From: Pauljensenia sp.
Lineage (GTDB): Bacteria; Actinomycetota; Actinomycetes; Actinomycetales; Actinomycetaceae
Assembly (NCBI GenBank): GCA_029983625.1
Contig: JASBZF010000007.1
Span: 1-33,590 of the forward strand
Direction of reading: 5' to 3'
Length of the DNA: 33,590 bases
A program made the translations under genes and the position numbers. The notes under the pieces were generated by a model. The model did not search any database. It had not been told where the DNA came from and saw only the letters and a list, made by a program, of their open reading frames with translations. Each line of letters starts with the position of its first letter. Position 1 is the stretch's first letter. Positions 17,419 to 25,484 of the stretch are shown piece after piece.

Positions 17419-19524
17419 TCACGCATCGATCCGCTGACGATCAAGCCCCTGCGATCCTTCGACAATAAACTCTTTGCGCGGTCCGACCGTTGACCCCATA
17501 AGGAGTTCAAAAGTCTCTTCTGCATGGCGCAAGGACTCTTCGTCAGCAAGGGTGATGCGACGCAAAGAACGATGCGCACGATCCATCGTTGTCTCCGCGA
17601 GCTGATCGGCATCCATTTCCCCCAGGCCCTTATAGCGTTGGATCGGTTCTTTCCATGTGCGCCCTCGTTTCTTCAGTGCTGCGAGAGTGCGATGAAGTTC
17701 GTCCTCGGAATAGGTGTAGATGAGTTCACGGCCTTTCCTTCCGCGCGCATTCACGTCGATCCTGTGCAGGGGAGGAACCGCAGCGTACACTCTTCCAGCT
17801 GCAACCAGGGGCCGCATATACCGGAAGAACAGGGTCAGTAGCAGGGTCCGAATGTGCGCGCCGTCCACATCGGCATCCGTCATGAGGATCACTTTGCCGT
17901 ATCGCGCCTGTTCGAGGGCGAAAGTACGTCCTGAACCGGCTCCGATCACCTGGATAATGTTCGCGCATTCAGCATTGGCGAGCATGTCGGAAGTTGAAGC
18001 TTTCTGAACGTTGAGGATTTTTCCTCGAATCGGGAAAAGAGCCTGATACTGACTGTTACGCGCCGCTTTTGCCGTGCCGAGGGCGGAATCGCCCTCGACA
18101 ATAAATAACTCAGTCTGTTCCACGTCATCGAGTCGACAATCAGCAAGCTTGGCCGGAAGGGAAGACGTTTCGAGCGCGTTTTTCTTCCGTGAAATTTCCT
18201 TGTGGATGCGCGCTGAGACGCGCGCTTTCATTTCGCCGACCACCTTTTCTAAAAGCAAAGAGGTCTGCTGTTTATCATCGCGTTTCGACGAGGAGAACTT
18301 TGCTTCAAGCCATTCGGAAACGACTTTAAGAACCACGGCCCGCACCTGCGCAGTGCCGAGGACTTCTTTCGTCTGGCCTTCGAACTGAGGTTCTGGGAAA
18401 CGCACAGTAACAACGGCAGTCAGTCCAGCCTGAACGTCATCCTTTTCAAGACGTCCGTCTTTCTGAGCAACTTTGAGTTTACGGGAGTTCTTCTCAACCT
18501 GAGTGCGCAAAACTTTAAGGATTGCCTGCTCAAATCCTGAAACGTGCGTACCGCCTTTAGGGGTGGAAATAATATTGACGAAAGACTGAAGCGTCGTCTC
18601 ATATCCGATTCCCCAACGCAGTGCGCAATCCACCTCACACGTGCGTTCGATATGCGTAGCGGCAAGGTGACCGGTGTCGGGGTCAAGTGCCTGGACGGTC
18701 TCGTTGAAACTACCCGAACCCGTGATGTGCCAGGTATCGGTCACAGCCCCATCTCCCGCAAGCCAATTGGCAAAGTCCACCACCCCACCGTCAAAACGGA
18801 AAGATTCATAAAGCGGTTCTTCTGCGCGTTCATCCCAACAGTTGATTCTCAACCCCGGAACGAGGAAAGCTGTCTGCCGGGCACGCGCAAGAAGATCCTC
18901 CCAAGAAAATCCCTCTGTAGAGGGGAAAATCTGAAAATCCGCCCAGAAGCGCACGCGCGTTCCCGTGACACCTTTTTTCACTTTGCCAGCGACTTTAAGC
19001 GCAGAAGAATCAGTGAAAGCCGTAAAAGGTGAGTTGGGTGTGCGCTGCATGGAGTCATCGAACTGTCCTGGTTCACCACGCCTGAAACACATTTCCCACG
19101 TTTTCCCACCCCGATCAACCTGGACATCAAGGCGAGCGGACAGGGCATTGACAACGGAAGCTCCGACACCGTGCAGACCACCGGAGGAAGCGTAAGAGCC
19201 GCCCCCAAACTTTCCTCCCGCATGGAGTTTCGTGTACACGACCTCCACACCTGACAGTCCGATGCCGGGAACCTCGTCAACGGGGATCCCGCGACCGTTG
19301 TCCGCAACCGAAGCGGAATGGTCAGGATGAAGTCGCACGTCGATCGTGTCGCAGTGTCCTTCAAGAGCCTCATCGACCGCATTGTCGATAATTTCCCACA
19401 GACAGTGCATCAGGCCGCGTCGGTCGGTTGAACCAATGTACATTCCGGGGCGTTTACGTACAGCTTCAAGACCTTCGAGAACCGACAGGTGTCTTGCTGA
19501 ATACTCCGAGGATGCAACAGTCAC
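17419..19524 (-). CDS. parE: Type IIA topoisomerase subunit B (topoisomerase IV ParE / GyrB-like)
   Basis: ATPase subunit partnering the ParC-like protein (701 aa). It shows the GHKL ATP site (WEIIDNAVDEALEGH; DNGRGIPVDEVPGIGLSGVEV; the lid GGKFGGGSYASSGGLHGVGAS) and the TOPRIM domain (EGDSALGTAKAARN, then MTDADVDGAHIRTLLLTLFFRYM). The ending PRKEFIVEG is typical of B subunits without the GyrB insertion. The frame extends upstream to 19635, but GTG 19524 (MTVASSEYSARHLSVLEGLEAV) fits the family N-terminus and lies 6 nt from a TACGCT hexamer with no Shine-Dalgarno, so it is probably leaderless. It is arranged tail-to-tail with parC with the two GNAT genes between. ParE rather than GyrB is inferred from the pairing and the actinobacterial locus; gyrA/gyrB would then be elsewhere, near dnaA. 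Confidence 0.92.
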   Translation of the reverse strand: MTVASSEYSARHLSVLEGLEAVRKRPGMYIGSTDRRGLMHCLWEIIDNAVDEALEGHCDTIDVRLHPDHSASVADNGRGIPVDEVPGIGLSGVEVVYTKLHAGGKFGGGSYASSGGLHGVGASVVNALSARLDVQVDRGGKTWEMCFRRGEPGQFDDSMQRTPNSPFTAFTDSSALKVAGKVKKGVTGTRVRFWADFQIFPSTEGFSWEDLLARARQTAFLVPGLRINCWDERAEEPLYESFRFDGGVVDFANWLAGDGAVTDTWHITGSGSFNETVQALDPDTGHLAATHIERTCEVDCALRWGIGYETTLQSFVNIISTPKGGTHVSGFEQAILKVLRTQVEKNSRKLKVAQKDGRLEKDDVQAGLTAVVTVRFPEPQFEGQTKEVLGTAQVRAVVLKVVSEWLEAKFSSSKRDDKQQTSLLLEKVVGEMKARVSARIHKEISRKKNALETSSLPAKLADCRLDDVEQTELFIVEGDSALGTAKAARNSQYQALFPIRGKILNVQKASTSDMLANAECANIIQVIGAGSGRTFALEQARYGKVILMTDADVDGAHIRTLLLTLFFRYMRPLVAAGRVYAAVPPLHRIDVNARGRKGRELIYTYSEDELHRTLAALKKRGRTWKEPIQRYKGLGEMDADQLAETTMDRAHRSLRRITLADEESLRHAEETFELLMGSTVGPRKEFIVEGSQGLDRQRIDA

Positions 19525-19530
19525 CCGTAC

Positions 19531-19536
19531 AGCGTA
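19531..19536 (-). promoter_or_regulatory. Putative -10 hexamer of leaderless parE
   Basis: TACGCT on the minus strand lies 6 nt before GTG 19524. No -35 consensus is apparent. It lies within the 195-nt gap between parE and the divergent DUF7455 gene. Confidence 0.4.
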
Positions 19537-19719
19537 GGGGTACAAGCTGTGTGTACTTGGTGTGGCCCGCCGTCGCCTGCACATTGCATAATCCGAAACT
19601 GGAAGACACCGGGTCCAAAGCGCCCTTGAATGCATCGCCTCGGAGTGTGGAATTGCGCCAGGGGTGAAATCTGAGCTTTCGATCAGGTGTTCAGTTCATC
19701 CATAGTGTCCAATGGAATC

Positions 19720-19938
19720 ATGACAGTCACGACTCTCGAACGCCCAAGCTCAAGCGAAGCGACACTGACGGCAGCGGATCGCTGCGATCAGTGCAGCGCA
19801 CGCGCCCGAGTGCGCGTCACTTTGAAATCGGGAGGTCAGCTTTTCTTTTGCGCCCACCACGCGGCCAAACATTTAACGGCGATTTATTCAAAAGCCTCCC
19901 ATATTCTCGACGAGCGTCATTTTCTCCTCGACGATTAA
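19720..19938 (+). CDS. DUF7455 family small protein
   Basis: Actinobacterial 72-residue protein of unknown function. It shows the conserved core LTAADRCDQCSARARVRV with a CxxC knuckle (C22, C25) and a second pair of likely ligands in LFFCAHHAAKH (C44 with two histidines), which together look like a small zinc-binding fold. The start is ATG 19720; GTG 19705 in the same frame is possible. A TAGTGT hexamer at 19703-19708 could be its -10, and a weak GGAA precedes the ATG. It is divergent from parE and convergent with smc (36 nt between stops). A location near topoisomerase or sigma-factor genes is common for the family (recalled). Confidence 0.85.
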   Translation: MTVTTLERPSSSEATLTAADRCDQCSARARVRVTLKSGGQLFFCAHHAAKHLTAIYSKASHILDERHFLLDD

Positions 19939-19974
19939 TCTGCTGAGCTGTACGAATCCGTGTTGAGAATGCTT

Positions 19975-22900
19975 TTAACGCGCTAACCTCTGAGACACCA
20001 CCCCGGTGATACCTTCACGCATTGTGACACCGTAAAGGGCATCAGCAATTTCCATTGTTCTTTTTTGATGCGTCACGATAATGAGCTGTGATTCTTCACG
20101 TAGCTCCTTGAAAATCGCAAGGAGCCGAGATAAATTCACGTCATCTAAAGCGGCTTCGACCTCGTCCATCACATAAAACGGTGACGGACGCGCCTTGAAA
20201 ATCGCCACGAGGAAAGCGATCGCAGCTAAGGAACGTTCCCCACCGGATAGAAGCGACATGCGCTTCACTTTCTTCCCCGCAGGACGGGCTTCGATTTCGA
20301 TCCCCGTATCGAGGGGAGAATGCGGATCAGTGAGGATTAAATCACCTGTTCCCCCTGGGAAAAGAACATCGAAAATATGCGCAAACTGCTCGCGCGTATC
20401 GTGAAAAGCATCAGTGAAAGCCTCCTCAACCAGGCGATCCACATCAGCAATGATCGTGAGAAGATCCGCTTGAGAACGGCGCAGATCCTTCACCTGAGAC
20501 ACGAGGAACTCATGGCGCTTTGACAAGGCATCATATTCTTCCAAAGCCAGTGGGTTCACGCAGCCCAAACGCGCAAGCTCCTTCGAAGCTTTTTCCAGAG
20601 CCTTCGTCTGCTCGGAACGCACATAGGGAAGCGCCTGAAGTTCAACGTCACAATCTGGGTCATCTGGAAATTTCGGAACGAGCGTATGCGGACCGAATTG
20701 GGCGATCAGTTCCTGCGCGTGGAGACCGAGTTCTTCACTCGCACGTCTTTCGAATTCTTCCACACGCAACTCCACTTGAGCCCTCGCAATTCCTTCGCGT
20801 TGGGCACGTCCATTCGCATCAGCGAGGGCGCAGCGGGCTTCTTCCAGACGGGAACGTTCCAGACTCGTGCGCTGTGCGCTCAGGTGTTTTTCCTCTGCGG
20901 CTTGACTGCGTTCACGTTCAGCGTCTTGCAGTGCCCGAGCTGCAGCTTCTACGCCGAGCTGTGCGCCTTTTTCGATCTCACAGGCAACACTGAGTGCCCG
21001 CAGACGCCGGGTTTCCGCTTGTGCAAAACGGCGTCGTTCTTCGCTTTCCTTTGCCGCTTGAGCGCGAAGATTCCGAGCACGAGACTGCGCTTGGCGTGAA
21101 CGTTCTTCCACAGCCCGAAGAGTGAGTCGAGCGGCAGTTTCCGCTTCTCGTGCGCTCCGTGCGGCTGCAGCTGCCTGTTCAGCTGCAGCCTTTGCCTCCT
21201 CAAGATCTGCACTTGGGGTTTCCTCTTCGAGCGCGTCCAGACGAATCCGTGCCTGTGCGACACGTTCTTGTGCCCATTCGACGTGATCACGGCTTTTTTC
21301 TGCCGCCGCCTGAGCGCGCGCCGCTTCTGACGTAGCCGCTTGAGCAGCTGAATGTGCGCGGGCACGATCCTGAGCGGCCTTCGCCTGAGCAGCATCCTCT
21401 TCACGGAGTGCTTTCAACGCCTCATTCGCTTTTTTCACCGCCGCATCGAGAACACAATGCGCTTCCTTTAAGCGCTGATCGATCGTGACAAGTGTCTCCT
21501 GACTTGTTTGGGCACGAGCTCCAGCCTCATCTCTTTGGGCTTTCAGTGCGAAAAGAGAATCCTGCGGCGCACCCGATCCGATCAGGGACTCGCGGCGAAG
21601 AACTGCCCCACCGTGGGTTGCGACCACCTTCACGCCCGCCTCACAGATCACACGTTCAGCGGTCAGTAGATCGGGAACCACCACGGCACCTTCCAGCAGC
21701 CAAGCGAGGGTACCGGCCAGTGTCGGCTCCACTTTCACAAGCTCACAGGCCCAGCGTCCACCTTCAGGGGCCGATCCTTTCGCTCTCAGTTCCCCCGGCT
21801 GTGCAATGAGCATTCGCAATTGTCCCGTTGCTTTTTCCTCTCCGTTACGTGCATGAATCAGCGCCGCAGTCACATCCTGGGCGAGTACTGCGTCAACGAA
21901 AGGGGAAATGAGGGCAGCGATCGCGTTCTCCGCGCCTTTTTCTACTTCGAGGAATTGAGAAATCTCTCCCTTAATCCCTTCGCCCCCCAGTAAACGCGAG
22001 GTGTCATCATCAACAACGAGCGCTTGAGTGAGAGCATCACGACGCGCCTCCCAATGTGCTCGATCCGCTCGTGCTTCTCGTTCAGCAGCGAGAAGTTCAT
22101 CCACTGCCGCGCGAGCGACATCACGGGCCTGAACAGCAAGACGATGCGCATGAGCCGCAGCCCCGCCTCCGTTCTCTGTGGGAGTTTGAGGGATGCTCGC
22201 CAGTTCAGTTTGAGCGGCATCGGCCCGGATTTTTGCCTCCGCAGCGTTTTTCTCAGCTCGTGCTGCTTCCGCTTGAGCGGCGTCAAGACGCGCCTCCGCG
22301 CTTGCAAGATCACCGGTGAGTCGCGCAATTTTTTCACGACGGTCAGCAATGATGCGGTGTGCTTGCGCAAGTGCAGAGCTGGCTCGCCGTTCGGCATCTT
22401 CAGCTTCGTCTTTTGCGAGCACCAGGGCAGCAAGCGCGCTTTTTGCTTCCTCCACCTCTTCAAGCAGGCGCCCGTCCTCACGGCTTGCAGCCTCTGCGCG
22501 TTCGTTGAGTTCGTCTGGGTCTTCTCCTTGCGGTTCCACAGTGGGGCGACTGAGATGACGCACACGTTCGCTTGCGGTTCTTTGAGTTCCACGTAAGCGC
22601 TCCGAAAGCGCGGTGAGTTCTCGCCACCTTCGGTTCGCTTCGTCGAGGGCGGGACCTAGCTGCGCTTCTCCTTCTTCACGTTCACGGATTGACAGGACGA
22701 GACTTTCAATTGTGGCTTCCAGTTCCTGACGGCGTTCTTCTTCTTTCGCGTCAGCCTGGATGAACACCTCCAAACGTTCACGGGCATCGACAAGATCATC
22801 GGCCAGCAGGCGCGCTTTCGCATCACGTAGGCGCGCTTGGATCAAGGATGCCTTCTGAGCGGTGCGGGCCTGGCGGGCTAAAGGGCCGAGTTGACGTTGA

Positions 22901-23493
22901 ATTTCCTGCGTCAGATCGAGGACGCGCACAAGATTCGCATCCATATCCGCAAGCTTTTTCACAGCTCTTTCTTTGCGGCGCCGATGCTTGAGTACTCCCG
23001 CAGCCTCTTCAATAAAACCCCGACGTTCCTCTGGAGTCGCTTGAAGGATCGAATCCAGTCGACCCTGACCGACGATGACGTGCATCTGACGACCCATCCC
23101 CGTATCGGAGAGGAGTTCTTGAACGTCGAGCAGACGCGCAGGTGTCCCGTTGATCGCGTACTCCGACCCTCCGCCACGAAAAAGCGTCCGAGAGATCGTC
23201 ACCTCAGTGTAATCAATCGGCAAGGCACCATCCGTGTTGTCGATCGTCAGTTCCACCTGTGCGCGACCGAGGGCGGGCCTAGCGCTCGTTCCGGCGAAAA
23301 CCACATCGGACATGTTGGAGCCGCGCAGGGTTTTTGCTCCCTGTTCCCCCATCACCCAGGCGAGGGCATCAACCACATTCGACTTACCTGAACCGTTCGG
23401 ACCAACAACGCAGGTGATGCCCGGTTCCAGTCGTAAAGTCGTCGAACTTGCGAAAGATTTAAATCCTCGCAAGGTCAAGGTTTTCAGGTACAC
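19975..23493 (-). CDS. smc: Chromosome segregation ATPase SMC
   Basis: Structural maintenance of chromosomes protein, the core of bacterial condensin with ScpA and ScpB (not in this window). The 1172-residue length and layout are standard: an N-terminal head with Walker A GPNGSGKSN (31-39), a long Glu/Ala/Arg-rich coiled coil, a hinge at about 500-650 (IKGEISQFLEVEKGAENAIAAL ... GAVLRRESLIGSG), the returning coil, and the C-terminal head with the ABC signature LLSGGERSLAAIAF (from 1081) and Walker B FYVMDEVEAALD (D1110, E1111). The start is GTG 23493 (MYLKTLTLRGFKSFA); there is no ribosome site, but TATTCT ends 6 nt upstream, suggesting a leaderless transcript beginning within the 61-nt gap after ndk. 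The ftsY gene, often adjacent to smc in other bacteria, is not here. Confidence 0.97.
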   Translation of the reverse strand: MYLKTLTLRGFKSFASSTTLRLEPGITCVVGPNGSGKSNVVDALAWVMGEQGAKTLRGSNMSDVVFAGTSARPALGRAQVELTIDNTDGALPIDYTEVTISRTLFRGGGSEYAINGTPARLLDVQELLSDTGMGRQMHVIVGQGRLDSILQATPEERRGFIEEAAGVLKHRRRKERAVKKLADMDANLVRVLDLTQEIQRQLGPLARQARTAQKASLIQARLRDAKARLLADDLVDARERLEVFIQADAKEEERRQELEATIESLVLSIREREEGEAQLGPALDEANRRWRELTALSERLRGTQRTASERVRHLSRPTVEPQGEDPDELNERAEAASREDGRLLEEVEEAKSALAALVLAKDEAEDAERRASSALAQAHRIIADRREKIARLTGDLASAEARLDAAQAEAARAEKNAAEAKIRADAAQTELASIPQTPTENGGGAAAHAHRLAVQARDVARAAVDELLAAEREARADRAHWEARRDALTQALVVDDDTSRLLGGEGIKGEISQFLEVEKGAENAIAALISPFVDAVLAQDVTAALIHARNGEEKATGQLRMLIAQPGELRAKGSAPEGGRWACELVKVEPTLAGTLAWLLEGAVVVPDLLTAERVICEAGVKVVATHGGAVLRRESLIGSGAPQDSLFALKAQRDEAGARAQTSQETLVTIDQRLKEAHCVLDAAVKKANEALKALREEDAAQAKAAQDRARAHSAAQAATSEAARAQAAAEKSRDHVEWAQERVAQARIRLDALEEETPSADLEEAKAAAEQAAAAARSAREAETAARLTLRAVEERSRQAQSRARNLRAQAAKESEERRRFAQAETRRLRALSVACEIEKGAQLGVEAAARALQDAERERSQAAEEKHLSAQRTSLERSRLEEARCALADANGRAQREGIARAQVELRVEEFERRASEELGLHAQELIAQFGPHTLVPKFPDDPDCDVELQALPYVRSEQTKALEKASKELARLGCVNPLALEEYDALSKRHEFLVSQVKDLRRSQADLLTIIADVDRLVEEAFTDAFHDTREQFAHIFDVLFPGGTGDLILTDPHSPLDTGIEIEARPAGKKVKRMSLLSGGERSLAAIAFLVAIFKARPSPFYVMDEVEAALDDVNLSRLLAIFKELREESQLIIVTHQKRTMEIADALYGVTMREGITGVVSQRLAR

Positions 23494-23499
23494 AAGCTC

Positions 23500-23505
23500 A
23501 GAATA
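23500..23505 (-). promoter_or_regulatory. Putative -10 hexamer of leaderless smc
   Basis: TATTCT on the minus strand is followed by GAGCTT and then GTG 23493. No Shine-Dalgarno is present and no good -35 box was found. Confidence 0.45.
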
Positions 23506-23554
23506 CGTGCTCAGCGGCTGCTGATGTGTTCTTCACTTCGCAACTGTACGTTCC

Positions 23555-24013
23555 TCAGCTGCGCTCCACAAGTTCCGGGAACCACAGGGCAATCTCCCGT
23601 TCCGCTGAGGTCGGCGAATCCGAACCGTGAACAACGTTCTCCACGTAGCTTCTCCCCCAATCACGCCCAAGATCGCCACGGATCGTCCCAGGGGCGGCGA
23701 GGGTCGGATTCGTGGTGCCCATAAGAGTCCTGATGCCTTCGATGACTCGGTCACCTTCAACAACAACGGCGACAAGCGGAGCGGAACTCATGAACTGAAC
23801 GAGTCCTTCAAAAAAGTGCTGGCCCCTGTGCTCGGCGTAATGCTCTTCGAGGAGTTCACGGGAAGCTTGCTTGATTTTCAATCCCTTCAGCACGTAGCCC
23901 TTCGCTTCGATACGCCGCAAAACCTCGCCGGTGAGGCCGCGCGCAAAACCGTCGGGTTTAATGAGAACGAGAGTGTGCTCCTTGTGAGAATCAAGAAGAT
24001 CAGGGGTCGGCAT
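23555..24013 (-). CDS. ndk: Nucleoside-diphosphate kinase
   Basis: Transfers the gamma phosphate of ATP to nucleoside diphosphates through a phosphohistidine. The 152-residue protein carries the family signature, including TLVLIKPDGFARGLTGEVL near 14-32, the catalytic H129 in ENVVHGSDSPTSAEREI, and the phosphate-binding residues of TNPTLAAPGTIRGDLG. The ATG start has AAGGTGGG about 4 nt upstream. The gene lies 61 nt upstream of smc on the same strand and downstream of the dha operon, from which it is separated by two strong hairpins. A 10-bp perfect palindrome TACATATGTA (24038-24047) sits about 25 nt upstream of the start, between the hairpins and the gene, possibly within its promoter region. 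Confidence 0.96.
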   Translation of the reverse strand: MPTPDLLDSHKEHTLVLIKPDGFARGLTGEVLRRIEAKGYVLKGLKIKQASRELLEEHYAEHRGQHFFEGLVQFMSSAPLVAVVVEGDRVIEGIRTLMGTTNPTLAAPGTIRGDLGRDWGRSYVENVVHGSDSPTSAEREIALWFPELVERS

Positions 24014-24046
24014 TGTCCCACCTTTCAGTTGTCTACGTACATATGT

Positions 24047-24087
24047 AATGGCGCTGATCTTACGGGACGAAGGTCCTCAGCGCCATT
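24047..24087. repeat. Inverted repeat (11-bp stem) upstream of ndk
   Basis: AATGGCGCTGA (24047-24057) and its exact complement TCAGCGCCATT (24077-24087) flank a 19-nt loop that itself contains a small GGAC/GTCC stem. It is the second of two tandem hairpins in the dhaM-ndk gap. No U-tract follows on either strand; it could be a second termination hairpin for dha or part of the ndk leader. Confidence 0.75.
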
Positions 24088-24089
24088 CC

Positions 24090-24131
24090 GCGCAAGGGGC
24101 ACACACCTCTGAAGTGATATGCCCCTTGCGC
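24090..24131 (-). terminator. Inverted repeat (12-bp stem) after dhaM, probable terminator without U-tract
   Basis: GCGCAAGGGGCA (24090-24101) and its exact complement TGCCCCTTGCGC (24120-24131) flank an 18-nt loop. It begins 8 nt after the dhaM stop on the minus strand, the expected place for the operon terminator. The lack of a following T-run fits the non-canonical terminators reported in Actinobacteria. Confidence 0.6.
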
Positions 24132-24138
24132 AGCAGGA

Positions 24139-24843
24139 TCATTCTGGCCTTTCAATAGCCTCCACGAGCGCGTCAAGAGCCGCGCGAGCATCGGGCCCAC
24201 AGGCTTTCAGCTCCACGCTTTCCCCTTTCTTCACTCCGAGCGCCATGAGTTCCAGAACAGATCCCGCATCGGCATCATTCACCGTGACCTCTGCGTCAAA
24301 AGTACCGGCAAGACGGGCAAGCAAAGCCGCAGGCCGCGCATGTAAGCCCACAGGGTCTGCAACAAGCGCCCTCGCCGATAAGAACACACCCTCGCCCTCG
24401 TCAGTGGTGGGCATCTGAGCAACGACAAGGGGAATATTCCCCACAGGCGAAGCGAAAGTTGAGCTGGCGGCCTGAACAACTTCAGGGAGGGAATCACCCA
24501 ACTGGGCGCGCACAGCCGCCGCGATCGCACCTTCAACAAGAGGGGCATCGACAAAAACGAGATTCCCAGAATCAGCAGTACACTCAAGCACGGATTCCAC
24601 CGTCATCGTCGCCGAGCCAAGATCACTGAGAATCACAACCCCCGCACCCTCATCGGTACCGACCCGCTCACGCGCTGCTTCAACGGCAGCCTCGATTTTT
24701 TCGTAAGAGGTTCCGATCCCACCTGCATCCGTACCTCCGGCTGCAGCGAAATACACCTCGGGTGCCATTTGAGCAGCGAGTTCCACCACTCCTTGCGCAA
24801 GCTGCTGAGAATGCGAAGCAATGACGAAGGCAACTTTTGACAT
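24139..24843 (-). CDS. dhaM: PTS-dependent dihydroxyacetone kinase phosphotransferase subunit DhaM (EIIA-HPr fusion)
   Basis: Phosphoryl donor of the PEP-dependent dihydroxyacetone kinase (234 aa). The N-terminal mannose-family EIIA domain (about 1-130) has the phospho-acceptor His in VIASHSQQLAQG (H11). The C-terminal HPr domain (about 150-234) has ADPVGLHARPAALL with phospho-acceptor H168. There is no EI domain, unlike the three-domain E. coli DhaM, so the phosphate should come from a separate enzyme I. The ATG overlaps the dhaL stop by 1 nt (TGATG) with a strong AAGGAGGT ribosome site. It is the last gene of dhaKLM and is followed by the tandem hairpins. Cytoplasmic; role in dihydroxyacetone or glycerol catabolism. 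Confidence 0.94.
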   Translation of the reverse strand: MSKVAFVIASHSQQLAQGVVELAAQMAPEVYFAAAGGTDAGGIGTSYEKIEAAVEAARERVGTDEGAGVVILSDLGSATMTVESVLECTADSGNLVFVDAPLVEGAIAAAVRAQLGDSLPEVVQAASSTFASPVGNIPLVVAQMPTTDEGEGVFLSARALVADPVGLHARPAALLARLAGTFDAEVTVNDADAGSVLELMALGVKKGESVELKACGPDARAALDALVEAIERPE

Positions 24844-25475
24844 CAGACCTCCTTAGTCGCTTCAAAGGCTTGAGCAAGAATAATCGAGGAAGAAACAGCA
24901 CCCGGATCAAGATGACCGATGGAGCGCTCTCCCAGATACGAAGCACGTCCCTTCGTTGCTTTGATCCCCTCGGTCGCCGCAGCACCTTCAGCGGCACCTA
25001 AAGCCGCTGCTTTCAGAACTTCACAGGCATCCTTGCCCGCTTCAGCTTCTTCCTTCGCTGCGTCCAGCGCCGGACCCCACGCATCGACCATAGTTTTTTC
25101 ACCGCGCTCAGCTTTGCCACGCGCTTGAATTCCTTCCAGCGCCGCCGACACAAGAGCAAGCGCGCCCTGGGCACTCAAAGGGTCGGGTGAGGCAACCTTT
25201 GCTGCACGGAGGAAAGCAGTCCCATAAAGCGGACCTGCGGCACCTCCGACCGTTGACATCAGAGTTTTCGCAGCAATCTTCAAGACATCCTGCACACTTT
25301 CAGCAGGCGTGTCCTCGAGGGCTTCCACAACCTGAGCGAAACCTCGGTCCAGGTTTTCTCCGTGATCTCCATCACCGATCTGACGGTCAAGCTCAATCAG
25401 GTACTCCCGATTCGCGCCGACGGCTTCGCGCGTCAGTGTCATCCAACGAGTCGCCCAAGCGGCATCCAGCGTCAT
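24843..25475 (-). CDS. dhaL: Dihydroxyacetone kinase ADP-binding subunit DhaL
   Basis: Helical-barrel subunit that holds ADP as a tightly bound coenzyme, is phosphorylated by DhaM and passes phosphate to dihydroxyacetone on DhaK (210 aa). The Mg-ADP aspartates D30, D35 and D37 in LDRQIGDGDHGENL sit at the same numbers as I recall for E. coli DhaL. Further motifs are GGAAGPLYGTAF near 77-88, RGEKTMVDAW near 124-133 and GRASYLGERSIGHLDPGA near 176-193. The gene starts 9 nt after dhaK with AGGATGAGAA before the ATG and overlaps dhaM by one base. All three subunits are complete, so the kinase should be functional if enzyme I is present. Confidence 0.96.
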   Translation of the reverse strand: MTLDAAWATRWMTLTREAVGANREYLIELDRQIGDGDHGENLDRGFAQVVEALEDTPAESVQDVLKIAAKTLMSTVGGAAGPLYGTAFLRAAKVASPDPLSAQGALALVSAALEGIQARGKAERGEKTMVDAWGPALDAAKEEAEAGKDACEVLKAAALGAAEGAAATEGIKATKGRASYLGERSIGHLDPGAVSSSIILAQAFEATKEV

Positions 25476-25484
25476 TTCTCATCC

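Noticed and set aside
21942..22596. Long open frames on both strands (about 190-216 codons) inside smc
   Set aside because: They fall in the coiled-coil part of smc, whose repetitive Glu/Ala/Arg codons open other frames; composition is not protein-like (Arg/Ser/Leu-rich, no motifs).
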